Of a DNA stretch of 64,000 nucleotides, positions 11,634 through 22,849 are shown in pieces. The DNA is from Pelodera strongyloides. Lineage: Eukaryota > Nematoda > Chromadorea > Rhabditida > Rhabditidae. Position 1 is the first letter of the stretch, and the number at the start of each line of letters is the position of its first letter. The DNA is taken from positions 1 through 64,000 of the forward strand of contig JAANDG010000136.1 of assembly GCA_036852015.1 (NCBI GenBank), written 5' to 3'. The notes under the pieces were generated by a model. The model had not been told where the DNA came from. It did not search any database and saw nothing but the letters and a program-made list of their open reading frames with translations. The position numbers and the translations under genes are program-made.

Positions 11634-14600
11634 CTACTTTTGCTTCCTTCTAGTCCTACCATCACTGCTGTAGGATCGGATTCCCACCTTGGGTACAGAG
11701 TGTGGACAGACTCGTTGGGCGGGGCGGTCGGGAGCGTCGGGAAAGACGTACCTAAGAAGGATAACGGTTTATTCAAAAATAAAAGTAACTTATAATTAGA
11801 ACCCCCGAGAGCAGGATAGCTAATATAACGAGATTCAGGTGTTGATCTGTATGTGCACCCTTTAATGCAAGCACATAATAACACAAGTATTGTGATTTCC
11901 AATGTGGCGTACGTTTTCATACAGACAACAGACGAACAGAAACTCCATATACCAATTGGTACCAGAATTCAAAATGGCTGGAATCCGGAATACCAACATC
12001 AAATAAAGCAGGTTTCTTAATAAAAGTAAAGTCACACACCTCTTTTCATCGAAACTAACAGTTCGTCTGAGTGGAAGCGTTCCATCTGTCCTATCAGGAT
12101 ACCGAGTATGGTCTCTCCACTTATCCACCACAAACACACTCACACCTAAGGGAAATGGAGAGTAATCCACCACAATAAAAAGATGGAGAGAAGCTTTCCG
12201 GAGAAAAATTTAAAACGAAAAATAATATTACATTTAGCATCTGTGTCATCTCCTTCCCGTTAGACAACATGACAATCTCTGGTATACAAAAACATACAAC
12301 TATTCTCGAGTATACAATAAAGCGCCGGATAGAAACCAAGGATTTCGTTCTCAACCACGAAAAAGACTTACCGCTCGCTGTCAGCGCCGCTAGCATGTCC
12401 GGATAGAGGAAGCACAAGTTGAACACTGGCGCACCCGCGCCAACCTGTATACCATATCAGTCAATAGATAATTGTAAAAGGATAACACAACACCGATACG
12501 CCAACAGCACGGACGTAACGGGTAAACATGTCACCCACAACCACTACGTATAACAAGCAGGCAAGCCTACAAGCTTCCGCTCTGCTTTCGTTGCAATTAT
12601 TTCAAAACTAAGGCGTGTCGGTTAGCCCGGATTAGCATTTAGTATCGTGAGTTATTACTACAAGTACTGTAATGGCACACTACATATGAAAATAAATAAA
12701 TAAACATATTCCAAAACATACAAACGTGGGATTCAGCATTGGCGACTTAGAGCACCTGTGGTGGTGGACGATAGGCTTTGGATAGACCGCAATAGACTGA
12801 AAAGGATTAAAAGATAACAGGGAACATACCCATTACCAGGACTACAACCAAAGCATGACCAGGCCACAACTAGCAACATGTCTCAAAGTCCCAACTAGAA
12901 CTGTTTTACAAAGACGCGCAGGCAAAATTCTCAAACGTTATGTGAATACCACTTTATTCAGGCATGCAATCATCACACATAGACTTAAGCATGTAGAATC
13001 CACAAAAAAAGGCGAACCCCTCACTGAACTGGAATTTGGGCAGTGGACTAGAATCTCTTTTCTCAACAAACAAACAAAAAATAAATCAAACTAACATCGG
13101 CATGGGTTCCCAGTATAATCTCGTGTTCACCAATGATTACATTTGTCAGCGTATCTGCCCTATTCGAGCCTTCTAAGACTGCGTACGTGATCCACTCCAC
13201 ATCAGTGTCACTCTGAAATAGGAATAAATATTAGCTGTCTCATTTAAACTCGTTGGTCCTCTTTCTCTTCACTCATTTCATTTAGCTCATCTCCTAGCGC
13301 CTCGTGCCTCGTGCTATGGAGCTGACGCATAAAAAAAAACCAAGTGTTTCAAGACAAGCATTAGAACTTCACGAAGGTCACCGAAATCAATTGATGAGGC
13401 ATTCCCTACAAATCATTTGCAAAAGCACACACAAGGCAATAATAGATCAAAATGGCACCACTATATATTCATTAAAAAAAGCAATGAGCATCGCCTATTC
13501 CCTAACAAACACAACGGAATTTCAATGAAGAAACCAAAGAAACATAACAAAACAAAACCAAAAAAAAAACACGAAAAACCAACCCTAACCACACAGTGGC
13601 AAATAGTGGCGGGTCCGAGTGAAGACGATAATACACACTTTGCCAGGTGTTTTGTTGGGTGCGCGTCATCAAAGAATTTGGCGATCGTGCCAATTGCACT
13701 ATATTGCACTTTTATCCTGAAAGCAATTCAATCATCACACATCATGAAAATTTCTGGGTTTGAAAGCTAATTTCATTATCAGTTATTAATTGCTACTGTT
13801 ACAACAAGCTCCACTCTAATTTCATAACAACGATTATATAACAACGATTGCACATTCCACATATACATATCATATCGACCATACAAAATCACAAAAACGC
13901 CAATTTCCAACAAAAACAAAGTGCACCACCGAGCTACTATTCTACCAGGAGTCACTGCAGACAGCAGACACGTAGACAGGAACATGGTTCAAGTTCAAGA
14001 ATTAAAGCAAAAATCGAAAAAAAACTTACTTCTTGATCAATTTCTTTGTTTTCTTGTTAGCCACAGAAATGATCAGCGAACCCGTATCGTAGCTGCACAA
14101 ACTGAATGCATAATGATCGTTGGCAGTTCGAGACCGTCGAATTATCGTTCCTAAAAAAGTTCTTTATTAATTATACCACCATTATAAACAAGAAACGAAT
14201 TGGAATAACACATAAGTAGCTAGACCTCCTGATTGTGTCTAGCCTGTGAGCGTTTATCTATCTTAATGATATAATGTTCATAAACATTTATGGAATAAAG
14301 AGTTATATATTTTTTAGCAATTACTTAATTAATTAACGATTACAAAAGACAACGGTGCGATGCCCCATACTTCGCACGTGATAAATCATACACGGGGACA
14401 CTAGCAAAAACATTATTAGAAAGGAGGTTAGCACGAAAAACATGAAAAATACAATAACATACCAATTTCAATGCCAAAATCCAATTCCGGAAATCTTTCT
14501 CTCCACTCTTCCTTCTCCAGTCGTCGAACACGATCACGTGTATTAGTGTCTATCTGAAGGGTTATTATTATTTCGCTACTACATTAACTTTACATTAGCT

Positions 14601-17600
14601 TAACTTTACATTAGTTGCCCGAAGGGAAGGCTTGGATGACGATAAGTGAAGCAGTTTAAAGGGAATATAAAAATACGTGAGCTAAACCCCGACTCATCTC
14701 ATCGTCGTACCTCTACGTATATTTGGGCAGACATCACAATATATTTGTTGAATATGACTATATGAGTATTTTAAGAAGAACCAACCTCAAAGAACCTGAT
14801 ATCTTGCTCCATCGGATATGTCGCCAACAATATTTTCCCATCGACCGGCTCGAAAAAGTTGCATACTGCGATGGTTTCCGGAAAAGCGATCTAAAATGTA
14901 TATTAAAAACAATTCTAGTTTAATATACGTTTTCAACTAATTTACCAATTAACGCAGGGTATGTTGATAACAAAAAAGGACTTATATTTCTATAACTGTC
15001 TCAATTCCTGACTAATCCACACACTGCACTTTTGCACTTGCACAACAAATAGCAAACATATCTGATCTCCAAACTCTAAGTAAAAACGGAAATTCGATTC
15101 AATTGAATGAAGATTTATCAAGACCAGGCTAAAACCTAATCAATGGTAAAACATGAAGGAATAAGCAATCGATAAATTTCCCTGCGCCTGCGTCATTATT
15201 GGAACAACCAACAGTTGGCACAATCTTTTACGCAATACCCCTAAAGTCCTTCTTTTTTCACAAGAAACTTCGTCATAGCCCGCAAGCGCAAATTACAAAA
15301 TTTCATTTTATGTTCACTAACCTTGGCCAAGTAGCTGATCTTGCGAGGGCCCGTCAGCTTATAAAGAGCGATAAATCGATGAAGCGGCCTGACGTGGACA
15401 TTCTGGATCACCCAGCTAAATTAGGAGTGTTAACAGAACAAATAACCACCAACCACATGAGTAGATGAAAAAAAAATGCTCCAGGACATACAATAGTGCA
15501 TATTTCCATCATAACAACAATAAGAAAAGAAAAAAACCCAACCAACCATGTTGCTAGAAAAGTTCCACAGTTTGAACTAATTCCATCGCCTCCTGTGAAT
15601 TCCAAAACGTCGAGGGGTCGCAACTAAAATAAGCGAAGAATTACTATCCAGCAGAAGAAAGATACTGATTCGACTTAACCGCCAAAGAGCTCTAGTCTAG
15701 TTGTGCGGTGGCATATTGGTAAACGAGATGTTTCAGAGTATCAATTTAATTCAGACTAAGAACTCCGTATGATACAGGTGAAACTTTCTGAAGCGCAAAC
15801 TAATTATTTATCTTAGCATCAAGCTAGCTACGAAAACCCTAACATGCGTCGGAATGCTTCGGATCACGTCCACGAGAGAACTTAGGCCACGCTAATTGTA
15901 AGACTAATTGTAAAATGAATCCCAACCCTCCTCTCCACATCCGGGATCTATGTGATAAAAGTAAAACTCATGTTCGGCCTGTTCCTCAGCAAAACAAAGG
16001 ACAAAATCGTCAAAATAAGAAAGAAGCTCACCTTCAACTTTAAATTTTGTCTGATGTAGAGCTGGGTACTCATAAACTGGTCTACACAATAACAATCTCC
16101 ATCCACGTTAATTACGTACATAAATGAGTGGGGAAAATGACCTAAAATAAGTTCAAGCTATTACGATATCTATATTTCTATGTAGCTGAGTTGTTGAATA
16201 TACATTGCTATCGTAAAAGAGTACATTTCAGTGTATAGAACAGCATAGCGTGCGCCGAATACAACAGGTTTAAAAAAAACCAACTGTGCTAGAGAGAATG
16301 AAAAGAGACGTAGCAAAAATGGAAAGCTCACCCGGAAATTGCAGTTTGACCATAAAATATGCATTTTTGATAGGGAATGTTGTCCAATGCCTCCATCCTC
16401 GTGGGATATTCTCCTCATCCGACGAGTTGTGCTAAAACAGCCATAAGTTAGAGAAAAGCAACTGATAAAGGAATTCTTGCACAAGAACCTCAAAGTAAGA
16501 CTAGTAAGTAATTCAACATAGTAAGTAATAGAAGTAGTAACATAGTAGTAAGTAAGAACATAGTAATTTTTAAGGCAATTATACGAATAAGAAAGACAAG
16601 ACCTCTGTGGCTTGTCCTCGGCGCAAGTTAGGTACAATACTGTGAAGCGTCTGCAAACATAACCGAATAATATGTTGGTTAACAAAAAAAGGTTATGATC
16701 ACAAGATCACATTTACACATTAGTATATTATGCTCTATTAGAAGAAAGTGTCAGTGAATAAAAACTTATACAGACTTAATTTTTTAGTAATATAAGGTAT
16801 AAAGTTAACGTAACGGTTGAGTTTATTAGCGTTTGGGTTTCCTTGGAGTCCCTAGTCGTTATCCATAACCACAACCACGCTAGACTTGTTTCTGCTCACC
16901 TTTTTACAAAGTCGTTGATGGACGACAGGCATCTCCTACAAGTTCACCTTCAACCGATGTACTTCCTGTATTAGACTGAAATAATTTGACTGAACTCTTG
17001 GGGTTAGTGTACTCTAACTGATCCCAAAGAACTTTATGGACATTGAGAAAGATCAAACATCGCTTACCGCAATATAAATAAGTAAAAAATTTTTTAGGGG
17101 AAATAAATGTGCAAAACGCTGAATTGAACCACTCACGGCATAAAACGTGAACTGAGCCTGACTACTCTTTTATGGAGGGTACAATATCGATGTTTCTTTG
17201 AATTATGTACGACAAAAAAAGCGTAAACAACGGTAAAAAAATGTCCGTATAACATACCTTGTGATTTCCCGAAGCCTCCTTCAATTGCTCACAGTCTAAT
17301 TGTTTCTTTCGCTCCTTTTCCAACTTTTCTTCTGCTTTTATTTCCTCTTCGCTGATTCCCTCTACTTCGTTGCGAATTTTCTGAAATGTACGTTATGCCA
17401 AATCAGGGAATAAATTAGGTCCGCATCTCAAAATTTTGGGGAGGTGATTTGGACTAATTTGCATATAACGCATTACGGATCGGGAGGTGATCGTCCGCAT
17501 TTGGCGGGGTGTTTTATGCTATACGCCAAATTATACAAAAAATAAACAGGGGTTAAATAAACGAGTAATGCATACACATCCAATAGCAGCAGGCCGAGGG

Positions 17601-19005
17601 CGTGTTTCTAATGGATAAAAAAAAGTGAACAAAAATAATAAAACTGATCTGATCATTACGATAAATATAAATATAGGCACCGTACCTGGATTAAGTCGTT
17701 CTTCACTAACTTCAACTGCTCTTGTTTATTGATTGCACAAGTTTGAGGAGCAATTTTCCTAAATATATAAATTTAAATAGATATAGAATACAATTAGTTA
17801 AATTTCCTAAATGTCACAGACAAAGTATAGGGACGTTAGACGGATCAGTTTTTAACAGATTAATCTTTAAATCTTTAAAATAGCAAGTTTCAAATTCAGT
17901 TGCTATAAATTCAACGACTGTAGTTAGCCATACCGTTGCAAATAGTTCGGTTGGATGGGCTCGTCAATAAAGTTGTCCTCAAACCCGGAAATATTCCCTG
18001 TGATCAATTGGAAGAGCTGAAAGAAAATAGTTTGTACTTGCAGCTTTCACGGTACAACACCTGACGACGTGACACCAGGGGTACAGGGTGGTGCGTGAAA
18101 GTGAAAACACGCACAAACCACCTCCGGATTGGTTTTGAGTTTTGACCAGCAATTCGAAATTAATATATTTGACCGAACCATGGTGTTTTATCACTAATAA
18201 GCTAAAGAAACCACCTCCATTTACGCACGGAATTTATTCCCTGCCGGACACGATCGTATGCGGGTGTTTAGGAAAACATCGTTTATGAAATATGAAGCGT
18301 GGGTGGGTGGTGGGTGCGTGCAACGCGGTTTGGGGGAAAGTTTTTTGAACGCTGCAGCTAACTGTGCCAATATGAAGGAGGTAGTAATCACTGGTAGTGC
18401 AAGCACCTGGGACAAAAAAAGTAAGTCAAATGTTACAGTACTATCGGTAAAGGAAACGAAACAAACCTGATGATCTTTGTGAGAGGCAAGGTCGCTGAGG
18501 AATTCTTTCGCTGTTGCTCGCCTTCCAGTAGGACTCTTCAATTCGTTCAGTTTCTTTTCTAGAATGGAAGGATACAACTAGCAATGTAGCGATTCCGCAC
18601 GCTAGCTAGACGAAATATAAGCACTCGAACTCCCTTTGTAGAGTGTCGTAAAAAGAAAGTAGCATCCCACACACTTAAGCCAAACAATATTTTAAGATCG
18701 GTCTTTTAGCTGTTGGTATGAAAAGGAATACGGGGATGACGCCACCGAAATACATGAAAACTGAAAACCGAAAACCTAACTCAAGTGATTAATTAAAAGT
18801 AAACTCACCAAGAGAAGCCAGGTATTCGTGATCGATTTCACGACTGGAACAGCTCATAGCAAAGTCAGCCTGGACCAGCGGATCAACGGCACCAAGCACT
18901 ATTAAGCTTGAGCTAGTTTGTATCAGAGTATGTTCCTGAAATGAAGTTTTCGTTTGTTACCAGCGAACATGAATCCAACGACGATAGAATGATAGCCCCC
19001 GGCAT
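11634..19005 (-). CDS. Unrecognised ~621-residue protein, 20 exons, charged coiled-coil-like N-terminal part
   Basis: Twenty minus-strand exons join in phase from ATG to TAG: 19005-18961, 18935-18809, 18558-18467, 18016-17934, 17758-17686, 17380-17258, 16935-16900, 16650-16603, 16431-16332, 16141-16032, 15623-15547, 15415-15322, 14890-14786, 14553-14463, 14150-14030, 13716-13590, 13212-13096, 12444-12372, 12145-12040, 11751-11634. The ATG follows TATTCAG directly, so the 5' end may be trans-spliced. Residues ~100-180 are highly charged and helical (ISEEEIKAEEKLEKERKKQ). The remainder is mixed, with many hydrophobic beta-like segments (FMYVINVDGDCYC, ISYLAKIAFPETIAVCNFF, VEWITYAVLEGSN, VGAGAPVFNLCFLYPDM), and the C-terminus is basic (GRTRRKQK). 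There is no signal peptide or membrane span. I do not recognise the family. The 36-nt exon 16935-16900 is the least certain; the others are supported by donor, acceptor and phase. Confidence 0.75.
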
Positions 19006-19394
19006 CTGAATACGACAAAGAGCCCAATGAATGATGAATCCCACAAAACAGAAAATCATACAAACCGTAGAAAAGTTAGCACAAAAAAAAGGAAATCGGA
19101 AAAAAACAACTAAGACGCTGTCAGTCTATTGTAGATTTTTCATCCCAGTCATATTTGGTGTAGTGTACGATAGTACGGTAAGTACACAACACGAACCACA
19201 GTATGATTGCACAATAAACGGTTTTTTTTTCAGCATTTTCGGATTTTTCTGTTTTACATTGTTCCACTTAAACATCTATTTAAATATTTAAATGTAAGCA
19301 TTTTATTTCATTTTATTGTTTATTACTGTGCATTGATGCGCCCTGACGATTAAGTAATAAGGATTTACCGATTGCATTCAAAGTACATAATCAT

Positions 19395-19760
19395 TCATTT
19401 ATTCGTTTCCCTTGCTTATTCCCCTGTGTATTTTTGCTTTGACGCTTTTACAAACGTGTCTTATTTCTTGCCTGTATTTTTTCTTTGACGCTTTAAAGCG
19501 AAATACCAGCCGGTTTTTGAAACGCATTGCATACACCCTTTCTTATGCAGCATATGCAAATGAGCAAAAATTAGAATAAAAACTTGACCCCAATTAGACC
19601 TCACTTCGCATAAATGCATAGGAAAGCAAGTGATGCGTTTCAAAAACCGGCCGGTGTTTCGCTTTAATTACAAACGTGACGCTTTAATTACAAACGTGAC
19701 TTATTCCTTCCCTGTGTATTTTCGCTTTGACGCTTTTAATTACAAAAGACTTATTTCAGT
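19395..19760. repeat. Minisatellite (~50-bp units) interrupted by a family 2 MITE
   Basis: Units of the form CCTGTGTATTTT, GCTTTGACGCTTTT, ACAAACGTG, CTTATT recur at 19405-19492 and 19668-19755, on both sides of the MITE at 19493-19667. The simplest reading is that the MITE inserted into an existing tandem repeat. Confidence 0.6.
19493..19667. repeat. Palindromic MITE, family 2 (CCGGCCGG type)
   Basis: Ends TTAAAGCGAAATACC and GTGTTTCGCTTTAA. The inner arms are AGCCGGTTTTTGAAACGCAT and its near-complement ATGCGTTTCAAAAACCGGCC. At least ten more copies lie in the window. Confidence 0.85.
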
Positions 19761-20289
19761 GCTAACCTTTTACGGGAGGTGATATATTGGAGCTGCAATA
19801 GGTGCGAGTATGGAAACGTTGGAAATCGTTTGTAGTCAGGTTGGTTTGTTGTTTGGTTTACTTTTTTTAAACACAGATGCACGCTCCATGAAGTTGGAAT
19901 GGTTTATATATTGCCGAGTGTTGTTGCGAGCTTCTTTATTCCAACCAAGAAAACAAAGTGTCTTTAGCGCATTTATTTCCGACGTTTCGATTTTAATTAA
20001 ATTGCAAACATATATCAGTTTATTCAATATACTCTTTTACACTATTACGTATGAACATGTAGAGTCCAGGGTCCTGTTTTCTCAAGTAGCATTTCCAATG
20101 GGGAGCGCCTTGTTTCCGGCGTAGCGCATTTGTCAGCAGTGGGCCTCGCCGCGCTTTCACTATTGCGCTTGTGTGAATTTTTTTGCTTTTCCAGCTTAGG
20201 TAGTTTCTTAGCTACTGTATGTGACTGGATATGTCGTAAAACCGTATGGTAGCCACTGCTGTCTACTACGGCTTCACCATTCCCTATAT

Positions 20290-20520
20290 TTCAGCCTCTA
20301 ATTGTACACGTCCGTGAAATGCGCTGAGGGGCGTCTGGGACGTCTATCCGGCGATGTGGGATCCGGCATCCGGCTAAAGGAGGGCAGCACGAACCAAGAT
20401 CTTGCAATGAGCCGTTTAGTCCTTTCCTGCCACTTGGACGTCATTGTATATCAGAGGTTGGTAAGGTTGGTTGTTGCATTTACATTCGTTTGCTCCATTC
20501 GGCATCTGGTTGGAAGAATA
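20290..20520. other. Ambiguous, possibly coding G+C-rich stretch
   Basis: All readings are short. On plus, a frame open from 20299 ends at a plausible donor (AG|GTTGGT, about 20457) and contains GRLGRLSGDVGSGIRLKEG. On minus, an ATG at 20444 opens 48 codons to TAG at 20298 (SPDRRPRRPSAHFTDVYN at the end). A second minus frame starts at an ATG directly after TCTTCCAACCAG and reads CKCNNQPYQPLIYNDVQV. The base composition stands out from its flanks, but strand and frame cannot be decided, and no partner exons chain convincingly. Confidence 0.25.
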
Positions 20521-20867
20521 GCACAATAGCACTTGTATTTCTTCTTCTTCCTTAATGTGGTGAGATGTGAGATTGAATATTGCTGCCTCACATGTTATGC
20601 ATTACTATCATATTTTTTCCGGGTAGGGTGTAATTGGCGACGTAGTATTCAGTGGATGAGGAGTTGCTAAGTTGCTATTCATTTGGTGCTGTGTGTATCA
20701 TAATTTATAGGTTGAAAGTACTACTGTAGTACAAATCATTTGGTGGAGGGTGGGATAATTTGAGATGTAGTATTTGATTTTTTTATGCTATCATCTAGCC
20801 CGTTATAGAAGCAGGCTTCGTTTTCACTATTTAGTTTCGGTTCACAACCACAACTTCCCCACTTTCG

Positions 20868-21050
20868 TTAAAGCGAAATACCGGCCGGTTTTTGAAACGC
20901 AGTGCGTACACCTGCTTTATTATGCAGCATATGCAAATGAGCCAAAATTAGAATAAAAGCTAGACCCCAATTAGACCCTACTTCGCATAAATACATACGA
21001 ATGCAAATACTTGAGATGCGTTTCAAAAACCGGCCGGTATTTCGCTTTAA
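20868..21050. repeat. Palindromic MITE, family 2
   Basis: Both termini are intact (TTAAAGCGAAATACCGG ... CCGGTATTTCGCTTTAA). The inner arms carry GTTTTTGAAACGCA and its complement, with a GCAGCATATGCAAATGAG segment in the left half. Confidence 0.87.
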
Positions 21051-21186
21051 GGCGCTTTCGAGAGGGGGAGAAGTTTGTGTAATTCCGGAAAAAAACCGTT
21101 CGAGATGGGCACCGGAAGTGTAAATTTAAATTTTGCTTGCTGGAAAACTGGAGATACCGTAGTGGAAATGCTTTGTTTTCTTCTAT

Positions 21187-21660
21187 TTAGCCCTGACCGT
21201 CGGAGTCCACTGCGAACGGCCGATTTTTGGATCCGGCAGTGTTAAAAATAATAATCCCACAACGATTCCACTACGGTGTTTTTGCTTTTCCATGCACGTT
21301 TCCTCTTGCATCTCTAACGTTTTTTTCGGGATTCCACAAACTTTTTCCCATCTCGAACGCGCTTAATGTTGGCTTCTCAAGGGTGGTGGTGGTGTATATT
21401 AGTTTTCTCCACTGACGGGTGTCTTTTCCTTCCTCCTCACATGTTTAGTGGGTTGCTAATTGTTCATGTGTAATTGCGATTGCGAATTGCGGTTAGGATT
21501 ACTTAGGATCTAATCATTCTTGTGAATTTCAAATAATAATTTCAGTGGACATTTTCCGGATGCATCGGAATCGGTGGATCGGGGTGAAGTTTATTTTCAC
21601 CGTCAAAATGGATGGCAACGAGCGAAGCTTAATACATTAATGGGATATGCCGTCTTCTGA
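21187..21660. other. Two short open stretches after acceptor-like sites, unassigned
   Basis: After TTCTATTTAG (ending near 21190) a plus frame runs ~60 codons to a stop and includes LTVGVHCERPIFGSGSVK. After AATAATTTCAG (ending 21545) another plus frame runs ~38 codons to TGA (VYFHRQNGWQRAKLNTLMGY). Both segments are also partly open on minus. The second is phase-compatible with the plus donor near 20457, but no start or complete chain could be built. Confidence 0.2.
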
Positions 21661-22849
21661 TTCTGGCCTATAAAGCTTGTGCAGGTTATCAGTCTATCAA
21701 TTTCTGTTAATATAATTATAACGGTTTATTAGTATAGCAATGTTCTCACTTTGTTTCTTCTGATCCAAGGTTTTTTTTAACAAAAACGTTATTTAAGAGA
21801 TTCGTTTAGCATGTTTGAGAAGTCCTCTTTCATAGACAGTTCATTTAATTAAGCTTTCCCTAGGTTGCCACGTTTTTCCATTTTCATCTGATTCGTACTT
21901 TTTTTATTTCCATTGATGTGCTCTTTTATAAAAGCTTGTATCTGTTATGCTCACAAATAGTCCAGTGCACGTAAACATCCTCGTACAGTAGTGAACAGAT
22001 TAGGCAAGGGATTTTGCACACTCATGCTCTTTTTATATTTTCTACTTACTACATACACGTACGCTTATGGTGCAACCTAAATTGCGTTGTTTGTTAGCCC
22101 TTCTGTAGTTATTTTGGCTGTAAGCACAGTCAAACATTGTGGTATATAGTCTATAGTTGGTACTCTACAGTCAAAGTCGTTGTCTAGAAACTCGGGTCTT
22201 CTTTATTTGTAGCCATTTCTGCTCGTTCCTTTCGAAGTTCAGAAAATGGAAGTCCGAAGCCTTGATTTTGTAGCAGTTTGTGTTGACGTCCTGAATCCTT
22301 GCCGGTATAGTTTCTGCGAAGTTCTCCGCTGGAAAGTATGAGTGAGCAAAACGCTCAACTCACTCTCTGAAACAAAAAGTAAAGAACCGAGCACGGGGCA
22401 CAAAATAGGTACTTGAAGTTCCACTGTATCTATAGAATACCCTGCGCGCTATTTTGTATTTTACGCGACAGAAAACTAATGTGTTCACAAATTCAGCATT
22501 TATTCTACCTTTGAACTTTTCGTTGATGTACAATTAGTGGAGGCACAAAAACCATTTCACCCTCTGTGAAAGACATAGACATAGAAGTCACTCCCTTATT
22601 GCGTAATACAGATACAGATCTTACTGTAGCGCACTGTAGCACAGCAGGGGAGCACACCAACGATTGTGAAGTGTTGCTCATTGGATTCTAGTGATTTTTT
22701 TACACTAGGAATGTTTTGCTCATAGTTTAGGAGGAAACATAGTGAATTAAAATAATCTAGGAGCTTCAATTTTGGTACTTCACTTATGTCCCTACGAAAA
22801 ACACCCTCTCAAGTTCTGGTAAATTACTGTGTGAGCTTGTAAGCTTTGA

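Noticed and set aside
16900..16980. Longer exon after ATTATTTCAG (reading SNTGSTSVEGELVG) in the unrecognised gene
   Set aside because: That frame runs into TAA before the strong AAG|GTGAGC donor. The 36-nt exon 16935-16900 keeps phase 0 on both sides.
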